In this document: positions 21,655-32,668 of the stretch, piece by piece | How positions within the stretch are numbered: position 1 is the first letter of the stretch | How the letters are laid out: the number at the start of each line of letters is the position of its first letter | Assembly (NCBI GenBank): GCA_023213315.1 | Contig: JAKCPI010005089.1 | Coordinates: 124,001 to 188,000 of the forward strand | Direction of reading: 5' to 3' | From: Euborellia annulipes | Lineage: Eukaryota; Arthropoda; Insecta; Dermaptera; Anisolabididae | Length of the DNA: 64,000 nt | The notes under the pieces: model-generated | Seen by the model: the letters and a program-made list of their open reading frames with translations, nothing else | Database searches by the model: none | What the model was told of the DNA's origin: nothing | Position numbers and translations under genes: made by a program

Positions 21655-21722
21655 AATTCCTTCCTGGAGGCTTCTTGTCATTAATCGAGATGAACACAAA
21701 GTCATTTAGCGGCTGTCATTTG
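21655..21722 (+). other. Exon-like block I of the duplicated exon family
   Basis: Acceptor TTTATTTCAG, start AATTCCTTCCTGGAGG, donor GTCATTTG|GTGAGTTT, 68 bp. The shared frame reads PSWRLLVINRDEHKVI and then meets a TAG, so the coding reading fails here unless the block is decayed. Confidence 0.5.
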
Positions 21723-22447
21723 GTGAGTTTATTTTTTTATTCATTTAATTTAATTGAGAGGAGGAATAGAAAAGTATTTGTTTTATCTAATTCTTATAGG
21801 TTGTTTTAATACTGGAAGGGGAAGGGATATTTATTTATTTATTTTAATAGGAAATTAATTCAATCGTGTTTGGATTTTGTTGCGAAAATTGTTTTGGGTG
21901 ATATTTTTTTATCTATGCCTTTTACTAAATATTTATTTTTTTCTTATCAGGCTTGTTGGATTAATTTTTTTTGGCTACCTTTTGTAAAAACATAATTATC
22001 ATTTAAAAAAAAATAATAATAATTTCTTAGATATCTATTAGCAATTAATATTTAAAAAATATTTTATGAAATCTCAGTGAATATCATGAAATAAAATTCC
22101 AACACCTAGGAATTGTACTGTCTTAAAAGCCTCTCTAATATCTAAAAACAATAGGTCTAATTAAAAAAAAATTAACTCTTTAGTTGATTAAATTTTTCTA
22201 ACTCCATAAAGATAAAATTGACAATTCTTGGGGTTAAATGAAATTAATTAGGAAAGGAAATTTGGGTTAAATTAAACCTTAAACTATTATTTAAAATAAT
22301 AAAAAACTTTATTCAATAAAAATTTCAATTATTGTCATGTGTAGATGATAAAATATTAACTTTTATTAAGAAGATACAGTATTTAAATTAGGAAAGAAAA
22401 TAGACATTTATTTGGAATATAATTAATTATATTTTCTTTTGTTACAG

Positions 22448-22852
22448 CATCTCTTCGTGTGTCACTTGGCAACGAGACGAAGTCGGCTGAAACAAATCAA
22501 CTAACAAATGAGAGAGCATCAAATAAAAGCGAAATCTCAATTTGGTCGAACAAAAGTCCACATCTATAGGATCGTGGTGCTACCTATACTGACATACGCG
22601 ACCGAAACAAGAACTGACACCACAAAAACGTCAGATATGATTGAAATCCTCGAAATGAGAACGAGGAGGACAGAGCGGAGTCCACACGTATTAAGAATGA
22701 ATTAAGACCTTGAGGAAAATACAGGACAACGCCCCTATAGGAAAGAGAAGCCGTGCTCGACCAAGAAAGAGGTGGAAGGAGTAAACAGGTCCTAGACCAA
22801 ATAAGAAGAAGAATTTCTTCCAAAATCCAACGACATCGCGCGTTGCCATTTG
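22448..22852 (+). other. Exon-like block J, expanded by LINE sequence
   Basis: Acceptor TTTGTTACAG at 22438-22447. The 3' part, GAATTTCTTCCAAAATCCAA and on to GTTGCCATTTG|GTGAGTTG, is a member of the exon family. The stretch between is reverse transcriptase-derived. Either the LINE fragment landed in the exon, or it supplied a new acceptor and the block is now about 405 bp. Confidence 0.42.
22490..22812 (+). pseudogene. LINE ORF2 fragment inside block J
   Basis: A frame reads KVHIYRIVVLPILTYATETR, then ...MIEILEMRTRR. This is the region just after the RT domain in LINE ORF2 (usually R.VILPVLTYGAETW and FEMRVLRR). Stops and frame breaks follow. It differs from the LINE relic at 15963-16382, so it represents a separate insertion. 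Confidence 0.6.
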
Positions 22853-24225
22853 GTGAGTTGATTATTTATTTTTCTCAAAATACTACCAAGGGTATGAGAA
22901 AAATTTCAATTTTGTTTTAAATTTTTTTAATTCTAACTTTATCTAATTCATTTTAATACATCTTGATATTAAAAGAGTTTTTTTAATTATTAGGGCTTCG
23001 ATTTCATTGGTTTTAGGATTTTAAATCAATAATATTTTTGGGCGAAATTAGATTTGAAAATTGTTATTTATAAAATATCTTGAAATTGGATTATTAGACG
23101 TTTATAACAAAGAAAATCCTAAAACCATTGAAATCGATGACCTAAAAAATCTATTTAAATCAATTCTATAAAATTATTTTAAAAAATACTTTTCTATAAT
23201 ATTATTCCTTCTAATTTTTTATTCCATTTATTTATGTATAATTATAATTGGAAATATAGTTAGTTGGATGGTCCAAAATAGGCTAGGCTCCCCTTTTATC
23301 TCATTTTGCAATGAAATTTTGAGAAATTATTAAGTCTTGGCTAATTTTAATAGGGCAAGGGTTTCTCTCTTTAATTATTTTAAGGCAAAGAGATGTTTAA
23401 TTTAAAAAAAAAAATGATCAATTTTATTTTCAATCATAAAAACTTAGTTGAATAAATTTTCATTTTCATTTTTTGGCCAAATGGTGATGAGGCCGAGGCC
23501 ATTGAGTAAAAAGAAAAAGAAAATTCATTTTTTTTTTAAATAAAACATCTCTTTGAAATATTCTAAAAAGTAGAATCTGAAAAATAGAAATGTTAAGTGT
23601 TGTCATAATTAATTTGATTTTATTTATTTAATGCATTGGAAAGAGGATTCACTTTTTAAATAATAAATTTTAATATCAGAAATTACAGGTGATGTAAATA
23701 TCTAAATGATTTTTTTTACATCATAAGGCTCTTATAATTAATATTTGGATAAAAAAAATTTAATCAGCGAAAGAAATTTAGAAAATCTTTTTTGCTCTTG
23801 TGCGATTCACGAGGACATAACTGCTTTACAAAATTACGAAAAATATTAATTATATTGAATATAAGTTTATATTTGCATAATGACTAATACCTTTCATTAA
23901 TTAAAATTATTTTTAAAAAAATTACAATAAATATTTGATTAAAAAAAAATATTTTAAACATCATGCCTTATGCCTTTCTGTAATTTCTAATATTAAAACT
24001 TAATTTTTTTTTACTAAATTCTCCCAAATAACTTGCTTTTTTAAATAATCTAATTTATTTTAATAAGGGAAGGAATTTGGAGTTAAGTAAAACATTCACA
24101 TAAAAAAATAATCTTTATTAATTATCTAAATACATGATAGAATAGCGACAGGGAGACAAATAATGTGCAAATCTTTTATTTAATATATATAAAATGACTA
24201 AAAAAATAATTTTCCTTTGTTTCAG
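22853..24225. other. Intron-like AT-rich stretch of about 1.4 kb
   Basis: I see AT-rich sequence only, with no element ends or coding frame that I can defend. Confidence 0.4.
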
Positions 24226-24332
24226 GATCTCCGTCTACCCCCATCACCGGTCAACACATCGCAGGTCTTGATCTGAAAATAATAAAACAAGCACATGAGT
24301 TGTCAGATAGAAAATGTCATCTACTGTATATT
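24226..24332 (+). other. Exon-like block K
   Basis: Acceptor CTTTGTTTCAG, start GATCTCCGTCTACCCCCATC, donor TATATT|GTAAGTAAAG, 107 bp. The TCTCCGTC and CTACCCCCA motifs recur in minus-strand blocks at 27527, 28396-28308 and 25864-25717, which suggests the central blocks of both arrays are related as well. Confidence 0.42.
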
Positions 24333-25077
24333 GTAAGTAAAGAAAAAGAAAATACTAATTTGCATTTGTTATTAGTTAAATAATCTAGATAAAGAATTAA
24401 AGGACTTCTATCTATTTTATAAATGTCATAGGCTCTTATTATAATAATTGTAATATTAAGATTGCATGTGTAACTATTTTGTATTTAAAAAAAAAACTCG
24501 ATTCGATGTATCAACCCTCACTCACTCCCTAGCTAGATAATAAAATATACTATTTTTCTTTTTCAAGGTTTCATCGAGCTGACAAAATAAGGAGAGAATG
24601 GAAAAGGCAAGTAGCATAATGTATCTTTAATGATATATTATTAGAAGGCTGTTTATTGATCTCAAGTTTCGTTTCATATTAATGGGTGAATATTAATTGA
24701 AATGAAAATTTTTATTAGTAGCCTAAATTAAATAAATTTAAAGTAATAGAAATAGAAATATTTATTTCAATTTATTTCAAGTAATAGTAATAGAAATATT
24801 TATTTCAATTTCAATATTCATCTATTAATAAAAAACTAATCTTGAGATTATTAATATTCTTTAATAAAATAGTCTACTAATAATATATAATAATAATAAT
24901 AGTAAATATTTAAATTAGGTTAAATTAATATTCTCATATTAAAATAATACAAATTATTAATATTCTTGAATATAATATTTATCTACTAGTGATAGGTAAT
25001 AGAAAGGAAAATAAGGTCATAAACAAATATATTAATATAATAGTCTTTATTAATAAATCATTATATAGTAAACTTCA
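24333..25077. other. AT-rich stretch before the central GC-rich patch
   Basis: AT-rich DNA with short repeated segments (AATAGAAATATTTATTTCAA twice near 24750-24800). One further weak acceptor lies near 24567. No gene seen. Confidence 0.35.
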
Positions 25078-25320
25078 ATGAGGCGACACGATGATGTGAT
25101 CAGTGAGCTGTCCACCACCAACCCCGACCTCCAACCCATGCGCGCAATGACTTATATAGCCTCCAGTCCCCACTCCTTGGCCCCTGGCGCATGCGCAGAG
25201 AGCAGTAGTCGACAGAGGCGACGGCGGCGGCCGCCCGCTTGCCCCCTGCATGTATGCAAGCATAGATGCAGCAAGGCAATGAAGGCCGCCGGCTCTCTGC
25301 GCGCCAGGGGCGCTAAAGAG
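25078..25320. promoter_or_regulatory. GC-rich, CpG-rich palindromic patch at the centre of the inverted array
   Basis: This 240-bp patch stands out sharply from its AT-rich surroundings. It holds GCGCATGCGC (25187-25196), the palindromic binding site of NRF-1-type factors, plus CATGCGCGCAA, TATATAGCC and many CpGs. It is also a foldback: CCCCTGGCGC..GCAGAGAGC (about 25181-25203) faces GGCTCTCTGCGCGCCAGGGG (about 25291-25310). The midpoint of the two arms falls close to it. The 89-residue plus-strand frame across it looks like composition, not a gene. A promoter, a foldback element or both are possible. Confidence 0.4.
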
Positions 25321-25716
25321 AATATATTCAATTATTATTATAATTAAATATATTTGTCTTTAGCATTCATTCTGGTTTAGTATGTCTTGGATGAACCAAG
25401 ACATTGAGACTTGGATGTTCTTAGTCCGGCCGAGACCCTCAAGCCCCCCCCACCACGACAAGGTGACATCCTCGGGGGGGAATTATTAATAATAATAATA
25501 AATAAATAAATGACAATTCATTTTATGAATAATCATTTTTTTATTTAATGTCAATTACACTTAGGAATTTGAATTCTTTTACTGAATTTTTTTTTTATTT
25601 AAGATTTTTCGGCATCTATCTAATTTAAATAAAAAGGGCCGGAGTCTATCCGGCCGTATTTATTTTAATTGATTGGCAGCCAAATCAATTAAATAATTCA
25701 TTTAATAAGTACTTAC
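25321..25716. other. Gene-free stretch with SINE-like tail
   Basis: Contains a GC-richer segment (about 25378-25480, with poly-C and poly-G runs) and, at about 25600-25690, TTTTTCGGCATCTATC...GATTGGCAGCCAAATC. The latter resembles the reversed 3' part of the S1 SINE family. No gene seen. Confidence 0.4.
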
Positions 25717-25864
25717 ATGTAATCTTTATTTTTTCCCAGACTAGATTCAGAGACGGAGATTCTCGTCGTCGCCACATCTCTAAGCATGGAAATAATTAAC
25801 TCTTTCACTCAGTGATGTCGTTGAATGTATGCTGTTATGTTCTGCCGCATGTCATCAATCTTCC
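25717..25864 (-). other. Exon-like block, minus strand, innermost
   Basis: On the minus strand the acceptor TTTGTTTCAG leads into GGAAGATTGATGACATGCGG, and the donor is ATTACAT|GTAAGTAC, giving 148 bp. It includes GAATCTCCGTCTCTGAATC, echoing block K. Confidence 0.4.
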
Positions 25865-27057
25865 CTGAAACAAACAAATCAAATTTAATAATTATATAAC
25901 TTTAGTACCCTACACAAACTATTAAAAATGTATGAACATTTCTAATTTATTTTTTTTATACCTATTGTAATTAATGAATAAACTTTAGTAAAAATATAAA
26001 CCAATGATTTTTTATTTCTCCATTACCAAATCCTCAATTCCTATTTAATACAAATGTTAGATAGCCACCACTTTGAATTTTTTATAAAATTTGTAAGCAA
26101 ACTAAAAGGAAATTTGTCTTGATAAATTTTAAATAGTCACCCAAAAAATTTTTAAATTTTTTGAGATAATAAAAAACTCTAGAGGACACTCAATGAAATT
26201 AACATTTGATACGAAAATAATTAGTTTTACATTTTTTTTAAACTTCGCATCCTCATTTAATTAAATTTAACTAAACCGGAGGATCAATTCAAGACTTAAA
26301 ATAAAATAATCAATATAAAATAGAAAAAGAAATAATCCTGTTCAAGAAGAAAGGAAGGTAAGTAAAGTCTAACTAATTTGTTTTACGTAAATCTAAGATT
26401 AATAAATGCTTACTTTTCAATGACCAAAAGAAAATAACTTATATTTTACTTTTAAAATAAGAAAAATTAATAAATAATTTCAGGTGCCAAATATTTAAAT
26501 TATTAAATAGTAATTTTTTTAAATCAAAATAAAAGCAAGAAATTAACATAAAGCATTCATTAATTATTAGATTTTCTTAAATTGTTTTTGTTAGTAAGAG
26601 AGAAAGAATTATATAGACCTATTAATAATAAAAAATTTTCATCTATAAAAGAAGATAGAAGCATGGTGATGTTAAAGAAGGTAATATCTCTATTTATAAT
26701 GAGAAGTTGTAACCCTTTTAAGTCAGATAATAGATTCTTATTTATTTTCAAACAAAAGCATAAATTGTTTTCTAAAGATCTTTACCAAGAGCATTGAAAA
26801 AGTAAATGAAAGTTGAGGGTTTCTTTATAAGTCACTATACTGTATAAAATTTCATGTTGAAGCGTGAAACCTAAAGAAGACAAGTGATTATGTTTCACTG
26901 AGCTGCAACAGCTGCTGTTCAATTGACAGGCTTTTTCAGAAAATTTTAGTTTGTGGTTGGTTTATATTGATTAATAAGAATCTCAAAAAAATCATTTGGA
27001 ATACTTATTTGTGCTTTTGTTTGCAAAAAATATTGAAGTTTTTTTTTTAATTTGTTT
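25865..27057. other. Gene-free AT-rich stretch
   Basis: AT-rich throughout. The overlapping open frames on both strands at 26560-26797 mirror each other and have no recognisable motif, so I treat them as chance. Confidence 0.4.
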
Positions 27058-27192
27058 TAAGATCTTTTTGGCATCTTAAGCCATTTAGACCCCATCCCTT
27101 CAATTGAAATAAATTTTTCTCGTTTGAGACGGGAAGCGAATCTGTGACTGAAGCTAATGTCTTCTCTCTGAGCCAAGGGTCACAGACAAATT
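27058..27192 (-). repeat. tRNA-derived SINE (family S1), reversed
   Basis: From high to low coordinate: a CTTGGCTCAGAGAGAAGACA head, a TTCGCTTCCCGTCTC B-box region, the AATTTATTTCAATTG linker and the GATGCCAAAAAGATC end. Same family as 3182-3356. Confidence 0.65.
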
Positions 27193-27429
27193 ATTGAAGT
27201 TAACATTTTTAAAAAGTTATTAAATTAAAAAATAATATAATTTACAATATAAATAGAGATATTAGCTTTAAGTCAAACACTTTGCTAATCAATGATCTCA
27301 CTAATCATTTTTTTTTATATATAAAAAAAAATTAATGAGAATGAAGAAAAAGTAGAATGTTAAGATGCATTAAACAGAAAGTAGAGAAAAATTAGGAGAG
27401 TTATTAAATTTTTTAAGGTACTTTGGGTG

Positions 27430-27527
27430 ATGATCTTCATTTTGCTCAGAGCTGCCACGTCTGCTTTCTCGGTGTATTTCTACAAATAACGACGGAGACC
27501 TCGTTGACTGGTGTTGATTGGTCGGAC
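27430..27527 (-). other. Exon-like block, minus strand, 3' limit unclear
   Basis: The acceptor TATATTTTAG precedes GTCCGACCAATCAACACC, and the block continues with GAGGTCTCCGTCGTTATTTG. No clear donor is visible, so it may be a terminal exon or the donor is weak. The low-coordinate boundary is approximate. Confidence 0.33.
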
Positions 27528-27948
27528 CTAAAATATAAAAAAAAAAATAATTAATACACTAGGAAAAAAACTTAATAATAAGTATTTTTTCTAATTTCAA
27601 TATAACAATAATAAAAAAGTGCAATATTTCTTTATCTTTTCATTCATAACCTTTGTCCAAGTTTATTTTAAACTTAAAAACTTTTAACAATAAGTTAAAA
27701 TTTAAATAATTAGTAAATTCATAAATTGTATATAGGAATATAACAGTATAGTATAGGGAGATGAGTTTTCTATGTTCAAAAGAAAAAGCAAATAGATAAA
27801 AACTAAATATCTCTACCTGTATATATGCACATAATAAAAGTATTCTCGAATTTCAGATGACTAATTTAAATATTAAATTTAGGATCGAAAGAAAACTCAT
27901 CTCCCAAGGATAAATAAGGAACAATGCATTTTTTTTTTAATTTTTTAC

Positions 27949-28055
27949 CTTCTAAAGATTTGATTACTGGTTGATGCAATTTCAAATTCTCCTGGAGATT
28001 TCAGAGCTTATTGGAGTTCAAATTTCTCAGCCACCAAATCGTGATTCAGTTTAAT
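27949..28055 (-). other. Exon-like block, minus strand
   Basis: Acceptor CATTTTTAG before ATTAAACTGAATCACG, donor TTTAGAAG|GTAAAAAA, 107 bp, the same length as block K on the other side. Frames are short. Confidence 0.38.
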
Positions 28056-28307
28056 CTAAAAATGTCATAAATCTTTCATTAATATTGGCAATAAAAATAG
28101 GCAAAGAAATTTTTATTTTTTTTATTTAATTATCTATAAAGTGATAAAAAATTTTCATATTTTTTTTGCAAAAGCATTTTAGCGATATTAGTAATATTAT
28201 AAAGTCACAATCAAAGGCGACAGAGAGAGAATCTGACAGCTTGTGAACCATATGATAATAATCAAATATTTAAAGAAATGAATAATAAGAATAATAATTA
28301 AGCCTAC

Positions 28308-28396
28308 CTGATGGCATAGAGAAACTGAAGTTTGATGACATGTTCTTGCTCAAGCGACAGGGTCGTGGGGGTAGAAGGTGACCACTAGCAGTGCCC
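28308..28396 (-). other. Exon-like block, minus strand
   Basis: Acceptor TTATTACTTACAG before GGGCACTGCTAGTGG, donor GCCATCAG|GTAGGCTT, 89 bp. It includes CTTCTACCCCCACGACCC, similar to CGTCTACCCCCATCACC in block K. Confidence 0.42.
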
Positions 28397-28646
28397 CTGT
28401 AAGTAATAAAAATAAATAAATAATATTGAAAACCGATTTTTTATAATAAAGAAAAATAGAACTGATATTTTAATTAGAAGGGGAGAAATACACCCTCTCT
28501 CACCCCGTGGTTATACAACCAGAGGCGTAACTACATTGATTGGCACCCCCTCAAAAAAAAAAAAATTCTTTTTCAGAGCTAACGACGGACCCCTTGTTTT
28601 GGTAAGGGCGTTCATCAAAACCATGTCTCTTCATCTGTTGATTCAG

Positions 28647-28677
<31 letters not shown>

Positions 28678-29194
28678 AGAAAACATTTAGACATAGAAGA
28701 ATTTTTCTTTTCTCTTTTGTGCTGTTTGTTTTTTTATTACCTACAGGCCTGCCTTAATTTTTCAGAAGGGTATTTTGTCAGAATTTTTTAATGTATAAAT
28801 TAACTAGAGATTATATTTAATGCCTTGCTGTTTTTCCGTTTTATTGTCACTTTTTATTTTTTATTTTAAACCCAAGATTCGATTCTCGTTTGCAAATCTC
28901 AAACTTTAGAAATCTTTTTTATAAAATCACCTGACATTATCCCTTAACAACAAAAGGTCTTCTCTTATTAATGACAAGAGATTTTATAAATACTAAAAAT
29001 AGAGATAGATTTGTAAAGATTGATGAAGTGATAATAAAACGGAAGAACAGCAAGGCGTTGAATATAATATGTAATTAATTAACATATTGAAAAATTCTGA
29101 CAAAATACCAAATTAATGATTGTAATATAAATAAAAACAAACAGTAAAAAGAAAGATTCTTGTATAACCTAAAATTTTAATATGAAAACGTTTC

Positions 29195-29225
<31 letters not shown>

Positions 29226-29276
29226 CTGGTGTGACTTATGATGGAAATGGAGTTATAGTCTATATATATACTCACG
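28397..29276. other. Gene-free stretch with a hAT-like end
   Basis: At about 28515, AGAGGCGTAACTACATT with a following CACCCCCTC tract looks like a lone hAT-type MITE end. The segment about 28680-29160 contains approximate inverted copies (GAATTTTTCTTTTCTC / GAAAGATTCTTG). An R1 scrap (AAAATCTGGTGTGACTTAT) starts at 29220. No gene. Confidence 0.4.
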
Positions 29277-29578
29277 AGCAAAGAAATGGAATCACTCTCT
29301 TTTCATTTATTTAATAATATTTGTTTCTTTAAAATTTATAAGAAATTTAAATCTAACAAAGTAATGACAACTTCGCATGGGAGGAGATTCCATTTCTTTG
29401 CTAAATGTTCTAGAAGGTTTCCGCGATCGGGGCGTATGCGAAGATAAGTTTTCTCGAGGTAAGTCGCGTTCAAGATGCAGAGGGAAGGGTTCTGATGAAG
29501 ACCGTCATAAAGCAGAAACGAAAGGGATCTGTCGTTAATCCAAAAATGGTCTGTGAAAAAGAATTGACAAGTTTTCAA
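29277..29578 (-). pseudogene. Unassigned open stretch beside a perfect 17-bp inverted repeat
   Basis: AGCAAAGAAATGGAATC at 29277-29293 is mirrored at 29386-29402. An 80-codon minus-strand frame (29578 to 29336) spans the second copy and continues beyond it. Its composition is less AT-biased than the surroundings, which hints at former coding sequence, perhaps of a transposon. I recognise no family motif. Confidence 0.3.
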
Positions 29579-29946
29579 TAATTCTCTTCTCCTGCTTTAA
29601 ACACCGGAAAAAAACTTAAGATAAACGAAAAAATATCAATTAAATACACATCACATTACAAGAACAATAATATAGTAAAGAAAAATTAAGAAAATTTACA
29701 AATAGTAGAAAATAGGTGAAATATTTAATAGTTCAGGAAGAAAGTAATAACAAAATTTGGCTCCAATTTTATTTTTTTCTTTAGCCAGCTTTGTTGAAGT
29801 TTGCATAAGATTACAAATAAAGAATAGAATAAAATTGGAAGCAAATTTTGATATTCATTTTATAGAGAGCTAAGAATTTCCTACTTTAGAGTATTAATTA
29901 TTAAAGTTAGTGAAAAAAAATAAATTGATCAAAATAATAAACTTAC

Positions 29947-30022
29947 CAAATAGCAAAGCGAGATGATGTTGAGTTATCTGGATTGCGAGAGTCTACTGTA
30001 TATTTACATCTTGGAAGGAATT
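29947..30022 (-). other. Exon-like block of the duplicated exon family, minus strand
   Basis: Acceptor TTTTATTTCAG before AATTCCTTCCAAGATG, donor GCTATTTG|GTAAGTTT, 76 bp. It shares CCTTCCAAG, CGCAATCCAGATAA and the CTATTTG end with blocks G, H and I of the opposite array. The frame carrying Asn-Pro-Asp is open across the whole block (including SRNPDNSTSSRFAI). Confidence 0.52.
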
Positions 30023-31083
30023 CTGAAATAAAATAAAAAAATATAATTATCATTAAAGTGAAAGTATTTATAAATTAGTAGAAAATCATTTCAATTTATT
30101 AAAGCTTACCATTTAGATGATATTTAATCACTCTGAATTTTCTTTAAAATAATCACTCATAAAACAGAATAAGTGTCATCTTCTCATTTTTTTTTTTTGG
30201 GGATAGATAATTCCATTTCCATTAGTCTCGTGCATCATAAAGAATAAAAAATGCAATTAGATTAAAATTATTTATCATATGATATATATATATGATGTTG
30301 TGTTCTCTCAGAGCTCCCAACATATCATCTTTGGTCAAAATCACATCTAAAATTAAAAATATCAACATTAATAAACACATAAATAAATATGATAATGAAT
30401 TAAAATTGAAAAGATATTTCAAAATAAAAAAGATAGTAAGGATTTAATGAATTTAGTATTACTGCTTAAAATGACACTAAAAATTTTTAAAATAATTTAT
30501 AATATGAAATGCTTCTAGACTAAAATATTGCATAAAATATTTAAATGTATTTTTTGTATTAGTTAATCTCTAGAAAAAGAGATAGATTATGTTAACTCCC
30601 TATTTACAATCCATTATCTGACACTTCTAAAGTTCAACTAGGAATTTTTATTTTAAAAAAATTCATTAAACGATATGTTTTACATACTCGGAATAATGGA
30701 AATAATAAAAATAGTTTAAAAGAAAACACATTATTTTTTATAACATATTTGAAAGTGAAAAAATTTATTTGACAAAGTTCAATTATTAGTGATTGTGAAT
30801 GAATTAATAAAACGAATGAATAATCTATTACTCTATATAATTTGCATGTCAAAATTAAATTAAAAATTAATATAAAACGATTAAAAGAGATGAAATTAAT
30901 TAAAATGAGAATAAAATTTGATAGACAGACAGAGAAAGGTTATTATTTTGAATCAAGAGTTTGGAATATTTGTAGTGATTTATTTAATGAATTTATAGAA
31001 AATAATGATCCTAAATCAATTAAACAAATATTTAAATGCATTACTGACCTTAATAATTGAAAATAGATGAGATGAAATATTAT
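30023..31083. other. Gene-free AT-rich stretch
   Basis: A possible minus-strand acceptor (TTTTTAATTTTAG near 30350) precedes a short block with CCAAAGATGATATGTTGGGA, but no donor is clear. The open frames at 30634-31060 are strongly AT-biased and unsupported. Confidence 0.33.
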
Positions 31084-31209
31084 TTAGTCGAGGTGATGAC
31101 ATTTGTGTGTCTCGGCTACTTGCTGGGCCAAGTCATAGATGAGATTACGAGACGCGGCATTCGATCTCCTTTTCAATGTGGCCAAAGGCATAGCAATCTG
31201 GCTTCGAAG
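31084..31209 (-). other. Short open frame of non-random composition, unidentified
   Basis: A 41-codon minus-strand frame bounded by stops contains MPLATLKRRSNAASRNL and then IYDLAQQVAETHKCHHLD. The composition and codon use are unlike the AT-rich surroundings, so it may be a fragment of a transposon protein or an exon of the array. The plus strand of the same stretch is also open. I do not recognise the family. Confidence 0.3.
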
Positions 31210-31618
31210 TTAGATTACTATTTGGGAAAAAAATTATAATTAAAATAAAGATAATTAAATATGAGTTGTTTTATTAATTTAGAAAATACTATATTTAATA
31301 AAATTCATATTTAATATAAATAATAAAATACAAGTGGAAATTTTTTATTTCCATAAAAAAATTTTTAAACCTAAATAATGTCAGTAAAAAAAAGGTAAAA
31401 TGATTTTTATGAGAAAAATTGAGTTAATTGAATTGAATTAATTTGCATTTTTTTAATTTTTAACTTTTGTGGTTCAAACGTAGAAGGAAACATATTCAAT
31501 AAGATCAACGAAACAAACACATGGGGATGCTTTACTTTACTTTAATAAGGATAATTATTTGTATTTAAATACAGAATAAAAATTTTTAATTTTTACTTTT
31601 TTTGAAATTGTTTTTTTA

Positions 31619-31759
31619 TTTGACCCAGAGAGTATTCCCACCCCATAAGGAATCTGATCCCTCCTAACTTTGGAACTGTTCTATCTGATTTTCTATCATC
31701 GACCTCTGCATCGTGCACCCTATTTACATGGCCAAACCAAGTCCGAATTTCCTCTTTTA
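31619..31759 (-). pseudogene. LINE ORF2 C-terminal fragment
   Basis: The minus-strand frame reads EEIRTWFGHVNRVHDAEVDD and on to GGIRFLMGWEYS. The W.GHV.R motif is the usual post-RT region of LINE ORF2. About 45 codons are open, with nothing recognisable beyond. Confidence 0.5.
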
Positions 31760-32334
31760 ATTAATAAATAATTTTTTAAAATAGATTTTGTAGAAATTTC
31801 ATTTTACCGACTTAATATTTACATAATTCCAAAAAGAAAAAATAATAAAATAATGAATATTAGATAATGCACCCGACAAAAAATGAATATTTTTTGAATT
31901 ATTTTTGAATAAATTAAATGCTCATATTAAATATTAACGATATTAAATCCAAAAGAGATTTTAAATAAAATAAGATAATATAAAAAAAATGTATTTTTTT
32001 ATTTAATTCAAAGGGAAAAAAAATTATTTAAATGAAGTGGTGAGTGTGAGAGGTCTTTAAAAAAAATATATATATATATATATAAATTGTTCATTTTTTA
32101 AGATGATGCAATATCTAGCATATCGAGTTTGTTCTAATATTTCTACTGCCCGATGAAATTTCCCCTCTATTTTAAAAAGTTATCAATTAAAAAAAGTTTA
32201 TAAATAAATGAAAATGATATGATCTGAACACCCTAATTTTAATTTATTTTTTATATTTGTCTAGATATAGTTAAAAAAAGAAATAGAAAATTTTAGTAAA
32301 AAAAGATTGAAATATAACATTTGAATAAACTCAC
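31760..32334. other. Gene-free AT-rich stretch
   Basis: AT-rich with a TA microsatellite near 32070. Nothing else could be supported. Confidence 0.4.
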
Positions 32335-32402
32335 CAAAATGCAAGGCCGATGAGTCGGTTGAGTTGGACGAATGAAGAGCACGATGAAATTATAATGTAA
32401 TT
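32335..32402 (-). other. Exon-like block of the duplicated exon family, minus strand, outermost in loop
   Basis: Acceptor TTTTTTTTTTTCAG before AATTACATTATAATTTC, donor GCATTTTG|GTGAGTTT, 68 bp. Length, first dinucleotides and the TTTG|GTGAGT end match blocks G-J. It is the positional mirror of block G. Confidence 0.48.
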
Positions 32403-32668
32403 CTGAAAAAAAAAAAGAAGAAATTTATTAGTATCTAGTACTGTAAATTCGTGTTACTTGAGCCTCAAAAGAAAAAATCTTTATCGCCATCAATTAACAA
32501 AGTCACGAGAAGGACAGTAAATTAAAATAAATCCTAATCAATGCCTTTTTCTGATAGGTACCAATGCCTAGAATGTAACAATGTGACTTTTAGTTAAATT
32601 GAAGAAGATTAAAAAACTTTTACTTTTTGTTTCATTTAACTCGAGTTTGCGGTATATATTTGTCAAAA

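Noticed and set aside
25078..25347. 89-residue plus-strand frame (and a minus-strand one) across the central GC-rich patch
   Set aside because: Open frames on both strands of a GC-rich palindrome are expected, because AT-rich stop codons are rare there. Arg/Pro/Ala-rich low-complexity peptide, no domain, no splice signals.
26560..26797. Opposed open frames on both strands
   Set aside because: AT-biased, mirror images of each other, with no motif or splice context.
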